Source: Helianthus annuus (Eukaryota; Streptophyta; Magnoliopsida; Asterales; Asteraceae). From it: a DNA stretch of 64,000 nucleotides. The notes beneath the pieces were generated by a model. The model searched no databases. It saw only the letters and a list, made by a program, of their open reading frames with translations, and had not been told where the DNA came from. Positions within the stretch are counted from its first letter, which is position 1. Every line of letters begins with the position of its first letter. The position numbers and the translations under genes are program-made. The stretch lies in the NCBI RefSeq assembly GCF_002127325.2, contig NC_035444.2, forward strand, positions 85,673,675-85,737,674. Reading direction: 5' to 3'. This document shows positions 46,196 to 58,306 of the stretch, in pieces.

Positions 46196-46955
46196 TTCGT
46201 AAGTTTTGTCTGATAAGGCACTTTGTACGTGAACTTTACTCTAGTCGAGCCCCCTACCCCCCTCCCGCATGATTATTGCAGGAACCTTATTTGTGTGATT
46301 TTTCTTTCTTTTTTTTTTCTTTATGATCCTTATTTGTGTGATTTTTCTTTCTTTTTCTTAACCATAGGTAGGGAGGGTTGTGATGGGACAATAACAAGCG
46401 TTCAATTACTTTGAAAAGTAAGTTTTGTTTTCACTCATACAATCTTGTGAAAAAAAGGTAAGCGATGTGATAGGATAACAAATGGGTAATAAGAGTGGAG
46501 AAGTGTTGGGTTAAAATAAAAGGCTACGGTTGAGGGGTGTGGTTACTTGTCCACCGAACACCCCCATCCTCCACATCATCTTCACTACACACCACCTTCC
46601 TCCCCATCCCATCAAAGGGGGTGGTGGCTTCCCTTTACCGAGCCAACCTACATAAGAGAGAGACAGAGAGAGAGAGAGAAAGAGAATGTAGTCGGGGAGA
46701 AGGGGGAGAATTCCCGAGCCAGCCGAAACCTAAGATGGGGCAGTGTTCCCCTTCGGCGCTGCACCCAGTTGGCTCTCCCAGCGCCACACCCAACCTAGAA
46801 ATCGTGAGAATGGCATGGAGAGATACGGTCCATTGATCTTGAATATGGAGGGTTGAGATTAGTTTTGGAAGTGAGTCACATGCAAGTCACGTTAAAAAGG
46901 AGGGGAATAATATAAAACGATTAGCCTACATTTGTTGACTTTTTATGACACATGC
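46193..46955. repeat. Second copy of the Tekay-C upstream flank
   Basis: Duplicate of 38951-39553 with an extra 169 bp at about 46381-46549. It keeps the same GA-microsatellite and the same CATGC just before an LTR. Confidence 0.92.
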
Positions 46956-49375
46956 TGTAATGCCCAGCTTCCCTAAACTTTAGACACTTGGCAAGAACAG
47001 TCCCTGAACTTCTAATTAGTTGTCAATTTTGGTCCCTGTAGTTTTATGGAGTTGATATTTGACACTTTTGGTATGAATCTTGTTACTTGATGCTTGACTC
47101 TTTATTCTAAATGCTTGATTCTTGACACTTGAACTATGAGACTTGATACTAAATCTAGATACTTGACTCTTGATGCTTAATCTCGACACTTGATTCTTGG
47201 TAGTTAAACTAGATACTTGATTCTTTATGGTTCTTGATACTTGGTACTTGGACTCTTGATTCTTGATGCTTGAGAAAAGATGATTCTTGACCCTTGAGAC
47301 TTAAATTGGTGTTTCACTCCTTAGACTCGTGAAACTTGATTCTTGGTTGAACGAGAGACTGGAGCCCTGTCACTGGTGGAATCTATGAAACTTGGAAACT
47401 TTTTGGGTTGTAATGTAATCTAGATACTTTACATAAACTATATGCAACGCAACACCTAACGCGCAAAATGAATCAAAATTGGGAACGCGGAAAAGATGGA
47501 TTGGCCAGAGTGGCCGTCCGATCGGATGACAGTCCGATCGGATGACCACCCAAACGCGTGACTACCCTATCCATCTTGCACCGCCTTAACTACCTTCCTC
47601 ACTATAAATAGGCCTGTCACATCACCATTTTGAGTGATGTGACAGCTCTGTTTGACCAGACACACCCACTCTTCATTTTATCCTATTCTTGCTGATTTCG
47701 GTATGTTTTAGACTAGATTCTTGTACTTTCTTGCTCTACACATCATTCTCTATATGATTCTCACTGGAAATCACACTTCTCACCATGAAATCTCTCGGAT
47801 CTGAGTTCTTGAGGGTGATGTCATCATGTAGGTTTGTACAAACTGACATGTGACATCATTCTAAGCAAGATCTAGCTCAGATCTAAGATGATTCATGCGT
47901 TTTTACACTAAATCTAAGCTAAATCAATACTTTTCATATAAAACTTGGGTTATTTTTCATCTTTTCATCAACTTTTGCTTTATTTTGGTAGAAACCGGAT
48001 CTAAACAGACTGTGGACTTGATGCATAGTCTAAAGTCTGCTTGGATCTGAGCCATACCGGAGAAGACGAGCATGAGACGGATTCCGACATAATTTCGTTA
48101 AGGACAGGCGACTGATTGGATAGGGGTGATTCCAACCCGATCAGGACGACCTTGTGCTAATGAGTTTACTGTTGTCAAGTGCGTGTCGTGCCGTCACCAT
48201 TAAGCTAGAAACTTAGAGATTTTACAAAATGATAAACAAGAACAAGGGTCGCCCGATCGAATGGCAACCCGATCGGACAGCAATCCGATCGGACAGCCAC
48301 CCTCTCGGGTGACACTTGCCTTTTGTCTTGAAACTTTCAACACTTTGTAAACAAACAAAACTTGGAAGTCTGATCGCATGGCAACCCGATCGGAAAGCCG
48401 TCCGATCGAGCAACCATCTGATTGGATGATCAGGATACCTACACTCGGATCGAGCTGCTATCCGATCGGATTACCATCCGATCAGACAGCCACCTCCCTT
48501 TCACTTATGCTTTCCACTCAAGTGGTAACCCGATCGGATGGCCATCCGATTGGGCAGCCATCTGTCTAAATCACAAATACGTCATTCGACCGACTGGCAC
48601 TCCGATCGGATAGCCATCCGATCGGACAGCCATCCGATCCAGTGACATGGTTGACCCTTTATTCAATCTCGTTACTCTGCTCGACTATTATCCTATGGTA
48701 ATCTAATCAGGCTAAGTCTAAAAGAGCTCCCTTTGATCCAATAACAGTTGCGACTGTTAAGCAATCACTGTGAGTATACTCGATCCCCTTTTACTTTAAA
48801 CTTTTGGGGTGTAACATGTATTCTATGAAACTTAAAATCTTCGAAACTTATACCCTATCCTATGTGAAACTTGTGATTCATGATTCTTGATTCTATGTGA
48901 CGTTTAATCCATAGTGTGTAGTTCCGCCTTAACAATAGTAGCGCTATAGGAGATGCACCTCTCCCATTATTCTCGGGGGGTATTGTTAGGAGGATTCTAG
49001 TTTGCCTTGAGACTTGTGTAAACACTAAAGCATCGGGATACTTGGGCTATCACTGCTTTGACTACAACACTAGCACGACTGAAACTATTTTGTTACGTTT
49101 ACACTTGGATATGAGTTGTTTTAATCTATTATTATTCTATTATCAAACTTGTATACTCGCCAATACTTTTGTATTGATATTTTGATACATGTTGCAGGCT
49201 GATAGGATGCTTTGGAATGCATGGAATCAAGCTGGGAGATGCTTAGAAACGTCGCCTAGTTAATTTAGTCTTTTGAACAATTTGAAACAATTTTATGATT
49301 TGGTTTGTAACATGATATTTGTGATGACATGGTTAGACAATTTAATGAAATCAATTAATCTCTATTGAAACAATA
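46956..49375 (+). mobile_element. Tekay-C family LTR, third copy (likely solo LTR in the duplicated flank)
   Basis: It begins TGTAATGCCC and follows 39554-42000 to the same GAAACAATA point with a few percent difference. Sequence beyond 49376 resembles neither gag nor a primer site. The exact right end is unresolved; GGGTATTCT followed by CATGA near 49393 is a possible degraded terminus plus target copy. Confidence 0.85.
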
Positions 49376-49893
49376 ATGTTATGGGTATTCTCATGAGCAA
49401 TCTGAACGCTTAGTGTTCGCACCCCGATCATCTAATAACGAGCTTTTTTTATCTTTAATATGAGTGTGATATTGTTTTATAAAAAAATTAAACAAAATAC
49501 GTGTTAACTAGGTTTTTAGTTCATTCTACTTTTTGTTTGTCAATTGTGTTATTGGTTTGCACATGTGTGTTATAAATATGTCCATTGTGTTCTTTAGTCT
49601 GCACATTTTTAACTCTGTCCATTGTATTCTTTAGTCTGCACATGTTTTAACTCTGTCCATGGTGTTTTTAGTCTGCTATCCATTGTTTTTAAGTCTACAC
49701 ATATGTGTTTTTGATATGTTATCCATGGTGTTTTAGTCTATTGTCCACTTTGTTTTGTCTGTTGTCAGCGTTGTTTTAGTCTGCTATTAATAGTGTTTTT
49801 AGTCTGTTGTCTATTGTATTTTTAGTCTACTGTCCATTATGTTTTACACACCTAGGTTTTCAAAGAAAATAATTCAGAAGTTTAGCAATATTA
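49376..49893. repeat. AT-rich flank with a TGTCCATTGTGTTTTTAGTCTG minisatellite
   Basis: From about 49545 to 49850, roughly ten degenerate units of TCCATTGTGTT-TTAGTCTG follow each other every 25-35 bp. The last five bases, TATTA, are the Tekay-D target duplication. Confidence 0.75.
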
Positions 49894-52800
49894 TGTCACA
49901 CCCTGGCTTTTGCGGAACCGTGGGTTAATTTGGTTTGACTTCTTAATACCATAGCAACAATCACAACAACACTACATGATTAAAACATAAGATGTTCATC
50001 CATTCATGTAAGTCAAATACTACCACAACATCATGGTTGGAAAATGTCGACACATATGATAAGTTACAAACCATACTTGTTTAAAACATGTTTACCAAAC
50101 ACAACAAAAGACTTGAAATAAAAACATGGTTTAAAGACATGTAACCCGTCCAGGCAAGGGATTACACCTCCTAAACCAACTACCCCGGATGACATCTTTA
50201 TTCAACGCAGCTTAACATGCATGCAGACACCTGCCAGATCCTTTAGTTTCCTGAAATACATGTAGTTTGAAAAATAAACAAAAGTTGAGCGAGTTCATGT
50301 CTATGTGAGTCTGTATAAACCTTTGAAATGCGTCTGTATGTATGAAAACCCTGGTATGTAGCAATTAAGGAATAATAAAAGAGATCACCAATGGGTTGCA
50401 AAGCCACTGGTATGTGTGAAACGGTGCAGGAAGTACTCAAACCTAGCAAATTTGTACCGGGCCTCCGGCTGTAAGACACAGTCACCACTATGGGCCTCCC
50501 CGGCCTCATGGGTGTGGGCTCGCTACACCCAAATAGATCTATCACTCATGTCCCTCGGTCCTACGACGAGGATTAATGGCCTTAAGTGTTGTACCCACCT
50601 TTCACATGATCTAAGCGTCTAAACCCTCCTTAAGCTAACCATACCATTTATAAAAGCGTCTGTAAATTGTAACATGTATTTCACCCCCGAAGTATAAAAC
50701 TGAAAACAGTTAAAAGAAAAGGGGGAAACATGAACTCACTGATGTACGTATCTCGTAATGTCAACCTCAAACTCGTACTACTGCGTGACGACCTACACGT
50801 ACTAACATCTATTAGACGAACGGGCCGCGCCTTGGCTTAGGGTTTAGTGTTTTGAGTTGCGTTACGATGGTGTTATACTTGTTAAAATAATATTAATTAT
50901 TTTAACTAACCTTTGCATTTAGGAAAATAGCTAGGCAACTATTTTGTATCCACACTTCTTAATTATTGTGTATGTATATTTCCTTCCCAAGGATGGGGGT
51001 ATTTATACATGTATTTTGTGATTTATAGTATTGACATTATATATTTTTAAGTCCCACTTTAGAAAATATATAATATTTTATCTATCAAAATAATATGTCC
51101 CAATATATATATTTTTCCAAAAATACAAATAATCACACAAGCGTGTTAACATGAAATATATATTTAAAATATATATTTATTCGCTTTTATTTTCGAAAAC
51201 TCACCTCCGATATTTTGGAGTTTGGTAATAAAACTTATGGCGAAGTTTACTTCCGAAAAACAAAGTTAACACAGTTTGTAAATACTTGTTAGAAAAGAAT
51301 TTTTCTAAGTCTTGAAATTCTAGAAAAATTTCGCCAGAGTTTCCTTTGTAAATGGAGGCGTTAACGCTTACTAGCGTATCATTTTCTTTTCAAAATCAAT
51401 CAACAAACAATCCTTTAAACAACTTTACATCACCAAGAGCAAAAATATACTTGTTACATAATATTCATGAACTTGATATTTCCCGAAAATGCGTAGTAAC
51501 TTAGTGAAGCTTTTAGTAGGCTTAGTTACCTTCCAAAGTACATTTATTTTGTTAAAAATCACTTTCTTAAACGAGTTACGTTTTCACAACTTGTAAATAA
51601 TACTTACAAAATTAACTTCTTGAACTCTTCTTGTAAATAAATGTTCTCACATTTATTTTGTTTCTAAAAATAATGTAAGTGTAGGTAAAGTTGTGATTTT
51701 CCCAAAAACCGCTTTTCTAACTTGGTTTACTTAGAAAGCTTCTAGTAAAGACTTCAATCACCATGATCACCAATCTACTAGTTCATTTATATTTTAGAAA
51801 AATCTATTTTTATTCAAGTTCATGACTAGTAGGAGGTGGTTATTTGTGTAATACATAACCACTTCCTATTCTTGTTAAATCATACTTCTAAGTTTATTTA
51901 ACAAGATTTTTATGGTGATTAACATCACACATCCAAGAATCATCAAAAAAATAACAACATGTTTACTACAATATTATAACAACATCATTTCATCTTCAAG
52001 TTTCATCCATAAGTAAACTTTATGTAAGCTTCATGTAAACTTGTATGTTTCTTGTTCTAACTCTTTTAGTGTTCTCATGAATCTCAACATAATACACTTT
52101 TTAACTACATAAAGTAGACATAAATAAGAGTAAACCGAGACTTACTACTAGCACAAGACTAGGGTAGAAACTAGTGATGAAGATGAAGGGAAAAGATGAT
52201 GAAAAAGACTAGAACAAAGCTCCTTTGAAGCTCCACACAAAGCAAGCTCTCTTGTATCAACCTTTAAGCTTGAAGGTTACTTGAAAATGGAAGATGATGG
52301 TGGTTATGTGGTGGTGGTGGTGGCGGTTTGTTGTAACCGTGAGGAGGGAGAGAGAGTGAGAGTGAGAGTGAGTAAGATATGGAATGATAAGTTGTAAGAA
52401 GGTGCCATACTTATACATAACTTGTTCACTTCAACAAGTAAGTAATCCATTATAAAATTAGAACAAATCAAGGAGGTATGGTGTAAAAATAAGTTGGTGA
52501 TTTGGTGGGTCCATGTTGGGTCCGATTTCGGTTTTATGGGGGGGGGGGGTTGGGTGTAACTTTTGTGACTAAATTGTAATGGTTAGTTAGAAAACAAGTA
52601 ACTTGATGATATAAGTTAGTTATAAGGTTTTTGATGGGTGTTATGACAAACGGGGATCATGACTAGCCAAAAATAGTAAAACAGTGTAAATGACAAAAAT
52701 TTAGTGTCCCGGATAATGTCCGGTTATCCGGTTAGATACTGTCCCGTTAAAGTGCTTAATTAATCCAAATAATGTCTTTTATATATATTTTTGTAACACA

Positions 52801-53295
52801 AATTATTCCCGGCACTTAGGAAAGTATACAGGACCATTCTACCATATTTTTGCACCCTACTAGCATTTTACAATGCTGAATTTTAATATTAAATACAGAA
52901 TTCTGCATTCATAGTGTGTCTTAGGCACTTCTCGGTACTATAATTATCACCTAGTGACGCAGTTTTATGGCCCTCACTTCCCTACACTCCCTACTAGTGT
53001 AGTATCCTGTCTCTGGCTCATACTGGCCTCAATATAGTGTCTGTCTATGTGCTGGCATTGTCAGCATGTGTCTGAGTTATCCGCTCACTGTGCTAACTGT
53101 GCTTTGCGCATCAGGTTTGTCACTAAGAGTCTGTATGAATTAAATGGAGTGACTGTATGTAAAGTGATGCACATGTATGTATGTAACATAAATCAGTAAG
53201 CAGTTTAAAGTGTCAGTTGTTATCAAGCACAATCATTAAGCACATAATTAAAATTAATTAATTGTACAGTACTTGTAATTGTGAGGGTTGTCACA
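49894..53295 (-). mobile_element. Tekay-D 3' LTR
   Basis: TGTCACACCC to GTTGTCACA on the plus strand. The minus-strand TATA box TATAAATA is at 51000-51007. A G-run near 52540 differs in length from the partner copy. Confidence 0.93.
51000..51007 (-). promoter_or_regulatory. Tekay-D LTR TATA box
   Basis: The minus strand reads CATGTATAAATACCC. The matching box in the 5' LTR, which would drive the element, is at 61466-61473. Confidence 0.7.
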
Positions 53296-53305
53296 TTCTC
53301 CCCCC
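53296..53305 (-). other. Tekay-D polypurine tract
   Basis: ACGGGGGGAGAA on the minus strand, directly before the LTR. Confidence 0.85.
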
Positions 53306-53330
53306 GTTAATAAAATTTCGTCCCGAAATT

Positions 53331-55766
53331 TTAGGTTCTGCTTCTAGTTGCAGGGGTCTTGGGGAATAAATGTGGGTACTTGGCCTTCATACGATCCTCA
53401 CATTCCCATGTGAATTTTCGCCCATGTCTTGCATTCCATCGAACTTTGATGAGTTTGACACTACTCCGGCGTGTCTTGTTAACCTTCCAATCAGTGACCT
53501 CAACAGGTTCTTCAACAAAGTGGAGTGTGTCGTCGATATGAACCTCGTCAGCAGGAATGACAATTGTCTCTTGAGTTGGACTCTTTTTCAGGTTCGATAC
53601 ATGGAATGTATCATGAACGCCATTAAGTTTAGCAGGTAAGTCCAATTTGTATGCTACAAGTCCAATCCTTTGCAGGATTCTGAAAGGGCCAATGTAACGC
53701 GGATTCAACTTTCCACGCTTCCCAAAGCGTGCCACACCCTTCCAGGGTGAAACCTTTAACAAAACCATATCCCCAACTTGAAACTTCAAAGGTTTCCTCC
53801 TTTGGTTTGCATAGCCTTTCTGTCTGTCGCGAGCTGCCTTGATGCGCTCTTGAATTTGAAAGATCCTGTCTGTTGTTTCTTGAACTATTTCGGGACCAAC
53901 CAGTTGTCTATCACCCACATCAGCCCAGCATAGCGGTGATCAACACTTGCGTTCGTAAAGAGCTTCAAATGGCGTTGCTCCAATGCTTGTGTGGTAGTTG
54001 TTGTTGTACGAAAATTCGACCAATGGTAAGTGATTGTCCCAGCTACCACCCATGTCCATTACACATGCTCTCAGCATATCTTCCAATGTCTGAATTGTTC
54101 GTTCACTCTGTCCATCAGTTTGTGGGTGAAACACAGTACTTAGGTTCAACTGTGAACCAAAAGTTTCTTGGAAGGACTGCCAAGTCCTTGACACGAAGCG
54201 TCCATCTCTATCAGAGATAATCGAGAGAGGCACTCCATGGCGTGCGACAATCTCCCTCATGTATATTTCAGCAAGTTTGCTCGTGTTGTCTTTCTCTTTG
54301 ATTGGCAAGAAGTGTGCAGACTTTGTTAGACGGTCTACTATTACCCAAATCGTATCATGGCCCTTGGGCGTCTTTGGCAATTTCGTTATGAAGTCCATGG
54401 AAATCTGTTCCCATTTCCATTTGGGTATTTCAGGTTGTTGTAGAAGACCTGAAGGCTTCTGGTACTCGGCTTTAACCTTGGCGCAAGTTAAACATTTGCC
54501 AACATATATTGCAACATCGCCTTTTATCCTAGGCCACCAATAGAAATCCTTAAGATCTTGGTATATTTTATCCGCTCCTGGATGAATCGAGTACCGTGAC
54601 TTGTGAGCCTCATCGAAAATAACCTTTCTCAATCCTCCAAACAGAGGCACCCAAATTCGTTTCATGAAACACAAGGTTCCTTCCCCGTTTGGTACCAACT
54701 GCTTCTCCATCCCACGGAGGTACTCATTCTCGATATTCCTTTCTTTGAGAGCTTCTCTCTGCGTGGCACGAATGCGCAATGAGAGGTCTGTCCGGACAAT
54801 CATTTCCAAAGCCCTAACCCTTATGGGTTTAATCCTTTCCTTTCGACTCAAGGCATCGGCGACCATATTCGCCTTCCCTGGATGATACTTGATTTCACAA
54901 TCGTAATCGTTCAATAGTTCTACCCAGCGTCTTTGCCTCATGCTGAGCTCTTTTTGATTAAATATGTGTTGTAAGCTTTTGTGATCAGTGAAGATTGTAC
55001 ATCTCGTGCCATACAAATAATGTCGCCAGATCTTCAGCGCAAATACCACCGCGCCTATCTCCAAGTCATGCGTGGTATAATTTTTCTCGTGTACCTTCAG
55101 CTGGCGCGAAGCATAGGCTATAACTTTCTGTCGCTGCATCAACACGTAGCCTAAATCCTGACGCGAGGCGTCACAATATACCACGAAGTCGTCCGTGCCT
55201 TCGGGTAGAGCTAAAATCGGTGCGTCACAAAGCTTGTTTTTCAACAACTGAAACGCTTCTTCTTGCTTGTCACCCCAATCAAACTTCTTGTCTTTCTGTG
55301 TGAGTGCGGTCAGAGGTTGAGCGATTTTAGAGAAATCCTCAATGAACCTTCGATAATAACCAGCCAACCCTAAGAACTGTCGAATCTCGGTTGGCGTCTT
55401 TGGAGTCTCCCAACCCTTGATTGCTTCAATGTTTGTTGGATCCACATGGATTCCATTTCCATTAACCACATGTCCAAGAAACTAGACTTCGCGTAGCCAA
55501 AACTCACACTTCGAGAACTTAGCGTACAACTTCTCCTTTTTAAGTAGCTCCAAAATAGCTGTTAAATGCTGTTCGTGCTCATCCTTAGTCTTCGAGTAGA
55601 TCAAAATATCATCAATGAATACGATTACGAACTTGTCGAGGTACGGTTTGCAGACTCTGTTCATCAAATCCATGAAAACTGCTGGTGTGTTTGTTAGCCC
55701 AAACGGCATAACCAGGAACTCGTAATGTCCATATCGAGTTCTAAAAGCATCTTGGGAATACTTTCC
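53331..55766 (-). pseudogene. Tekay-D RT second half, RNase H, integrase and chromodomain
   Basis: One collinear frame with two nonsense codons. RT resumes at the G-H-Y-E-F block with F-I-D-D near 55620. TAG at 55482-55484 falls where a Gln is expected, before F-L-G-H-V. RNase H has Y-C-D-A-S, and V-A-D-A-L-S-R is intact. Integrase has an H-H-C-C finger (H-K-S-R-Y to C-L-T-C), then M-D-F, S-D-R-D-G and Q-S-E-R. TGA at 53938-53940 falls where an Arg is expected, after L-Y-E-R-K-C. The tail carries [14 protein letters not shown], a chromodomain-type module. Both stops fit single C to T transitions. Confidence 0.92.
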
Positions 55767-56157
55767 TCTTGTTCTTGGCACATATCGTTGATAAGGAAGC
55801 CGCTGAGCCAAGGATTGAAGACATTCCAGTCGTAAAGGAATATCCTGAAGTCTTTCCAGAAGACTTGCCAGGATTGCCGCCACAGCGACAAGTCGAGTTC
55901 CACATTGACTTAGTTCCAGGCGCCGCGCCTGTGGCTAAGGCACCTTATCGACTTGCACCCTCAGAGATGCAAGAGCTGTCAACACAACTTCAAGAGCTGT
56001 TAGACAAGGGATTCATCAGACCAAGCTTCTCACCTTGGGGAGCTCCAGTTTTGTTCGTTAAGAAGAAGGATGGTAGTTTTCGTATGTGTATAGACCACCG
56101 GGAGCTTAATAAGTTGACAATCAAAAACAGATATCCTTTGCCAAGGATTGATGCAAC
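55767..56157 (+). pseudogene. Tekay-D RT N-terminal segment, inverted in place
   Basis: About 390 bp reads as RT on the plus strand ([44 protein letters not shown]), while the sequences on both sides read as the same element on the minus strand. The block that should follow (D-L-R-S-G-Y-H type, about 28 residues) is missing. Confidence 0.93.
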
Positions 56158-56664
56158 ACATCCTTTCTTCAAACACTTCCTAGCTTTCAGGCAACTAATG
56201 ATTCTCAACGGCGTATCACGCTTCTCTCCGTGTACTACTATCGTCTCTTCACCTGTCATTGGGATACGAATGGTCTTTTCGTGACAAACAATCTCGGCTT
56301 TGTTGCTAGACAACCAATCCATCCCTACTACCACGTCGAAGCTTCCCAACTCAACTTGCAGTAGGTCTAGCGTAAATTCGTGTCCTCCCAGTTCTATCAC
56401 GCATCCCCTGATGACTTCACCCGTTTCAACTAGTTTCCCATTCGCCAATTCGATCGAGTACGGAACGTCTAACTTACTAATGGTCAACCCAAGTACATTC
56501 TTAAACTCTAATGATATGAAACTATAATCGGCACCAGTATCAAACAGAACAGATGCAAAGCTTGGTTTATAGGGAACGTACCAGTGACAACGTTTGGATC
56601 CCGGCGCGCTTCCCTTGCGCCGATGTTGAATACCCTTCCACGAGCTTGGTTGAGCTTTGGGCAT
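56158..56664 (-). pseudogene. Tekay-D protease
   Basis: Aspartic protease with L-F-D-T-G-A-D-Y-S-F and V-V-G-M-D-W-L. It is in a different frame from gag, so a small indel near 56570 breaks the gag-pro junction. It runs into the inverted RT piece at its C-terminal end. Confidence 0.92.
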
Positions 56665-57919
56665 TCCTTTTTAAAGTGTCCGACTTCTCCGCAGTTGAAA
56701 CATCCCGGTCCTAGCATGTTACCATTACCACCTTGAGCATTGTTTGCTCCCCGATTGCCAGTTTGGTTTCCAACATTTCCCAGATTACCATTTCCACCAT
56801 TGCGGTTCCCATTTCCGTTCCCACCACGATTGTTGTTACCAAAACCCCTATGACCATTGTTTCCACGACCAGCACCTGTGCCAACCCAGCAAGTATCCTT
56901 CGAATGGCCCTCCTTACCACAAGACTCGCATTTCCACAACCTGCACTGACCCGAGTGATGGTACAGGCATATGTCACATTTGGGCAAGGCGCCCATGTAA
57001 CCCTTCCCTTTGCTTTCGACACCGGTTTTGGCCCTGGCCGGTGTGTTTGATTCACCCTTCTTGCCAACACTGCTAGTTCCTTGCTTGAAGTTGGAAAATT
57101 TCCGTTTGTTCTCACCAGACGACTCCACATGAGTCTCCTTCTTTTTCTGATCACCATTAGAAAACTTGTTTAGCCTGATGGCTTCTTCAGTCAGAGATAT
57201 GCTCAGATCGATGGCTTCAGTAATGGTTGCCGGTTTCGACGTTGTAACCATGCTCATAATCTGAGGTGCTACCCCCCAGATGAAACGTTCCACGCGCTTG
57301 AATTCGGGCGTGACCATGTACGACACTACATGGGACAGATCATGGAACCTTTGAACATACTCAGCGATTTTTGGGCCTTCCATCTTTAAGTTCCAAAATT
57401 TTGTTTCCAGTTTCTGGATTTCAGCTCTGGAGCAATACTTCTTGCGCATCAGCTCTTTCACTTCAGTCCAAGTCATGGCGTATGTTGCAGCCTCTCCTAA
57501 GGTTTGAACTTGGATATTCCACCATGACAGGGCACCATCAGTAAAAAGCCCAGAGATGTATGTAACTTGTTGTCCCGGCGCACATTTGCTCATTCTTATT
57601 GTCGTTTCAGTCCAACGGGTAAAAGCCACGGCACCTCCAGTGCCATCAAAGTTTAGCGGCTTGCAATCTAAGAATTGCTTGAAAGTACACCCTGTACAAG
57701 CAATGTCATTTGCAGGAATTATTAGCAATTGCACATGAAATGTCCAAATATAGGGTAATGTGTCTCCATTGACTTATCATTACCATTTGGAGGGTTGTTG
57801 TTGTTGTTGGAGGTACTTGTGTCATTTTGGGAGGCCGCGTACTACACTATAGCGGCGGCAATTATTCCTTGGAGTTCCGCCTGGGTAGTAGACATGCGTG
57901 CTTCGCGTCGTGGGGGCAT
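56508..57919 (-). pseudogene. Tekay-D gag
   Basis: Capsid/nucleocapsid. The likely true start is the ATG at 57919, giving M-P-P-R-R-E-A-R-M-S. A TAG at 57842-57844 and a frameshift near 57735 follow. From 57734 the capsid domain is open (F-x-R-W-T-E, L-S-W-W, F-W-N-L-K-M-E-G) with two zinc knuckles: C-E-S-C, G-H, D-T-C near 56930 and C-F-N-C, G-H, K-E-C near 56690. A Gly/Asn-rich linker lies between them. The open part looks like a long intact protein but lacks the normal N-terminus. Confidence 0.9.
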
Positions 57920-58306
57920 CTTCTAAAAGATGTTTCATGTTGTTCAGGTCATAGTAGGTATAATAAACATGCATATATAGTAACATTCATCATCCACATA
58001 ACATCTCGTGTTATAATCATAAAACAAATAATTTAACAAAGCATGTAATGAGAATACTGCGATTGAGCTTTTATATAATCAAGACCACAATACAATGTTT
58101 ACAAGTTTTTCCAAATGTATCGTACAACCCAAAAGAGACTAAGGGTCACAATGCCCTTGTCTGAACTGTCTAGACAAATACAACAAGCAAAAATCAAATA
58201 TCCAGAGTCATGATGTCAAAAGGTGGTCTTCAAAATGTTGTATAGTCTGGCTCAATCGCTGTCTTCTCATTAAAAGTAATCACTACCTGCAATAGACCAA
58301 AAGTAG
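57920..58306 (-). other. Spacer between the 5' ORF and gag of Tekay-D
   Basis: Non-coding leader-like DNA on the minus strand; no motif recognised. Confidence 0.5.

Noticed and set aside
50398..50650. Possible tRNA or structured RNA in the GC-richer part of the Tekay-D LTR
   Set aside because: I could not fold a cloverleaf, and the sequence is an ordinary part of both LTR copies.
56733..57076. Plus-strand ORFs of 105-110 residues
   Set aside because: Antisense shadows of the Gly/Asn-rich gag linker of Tekay-D.
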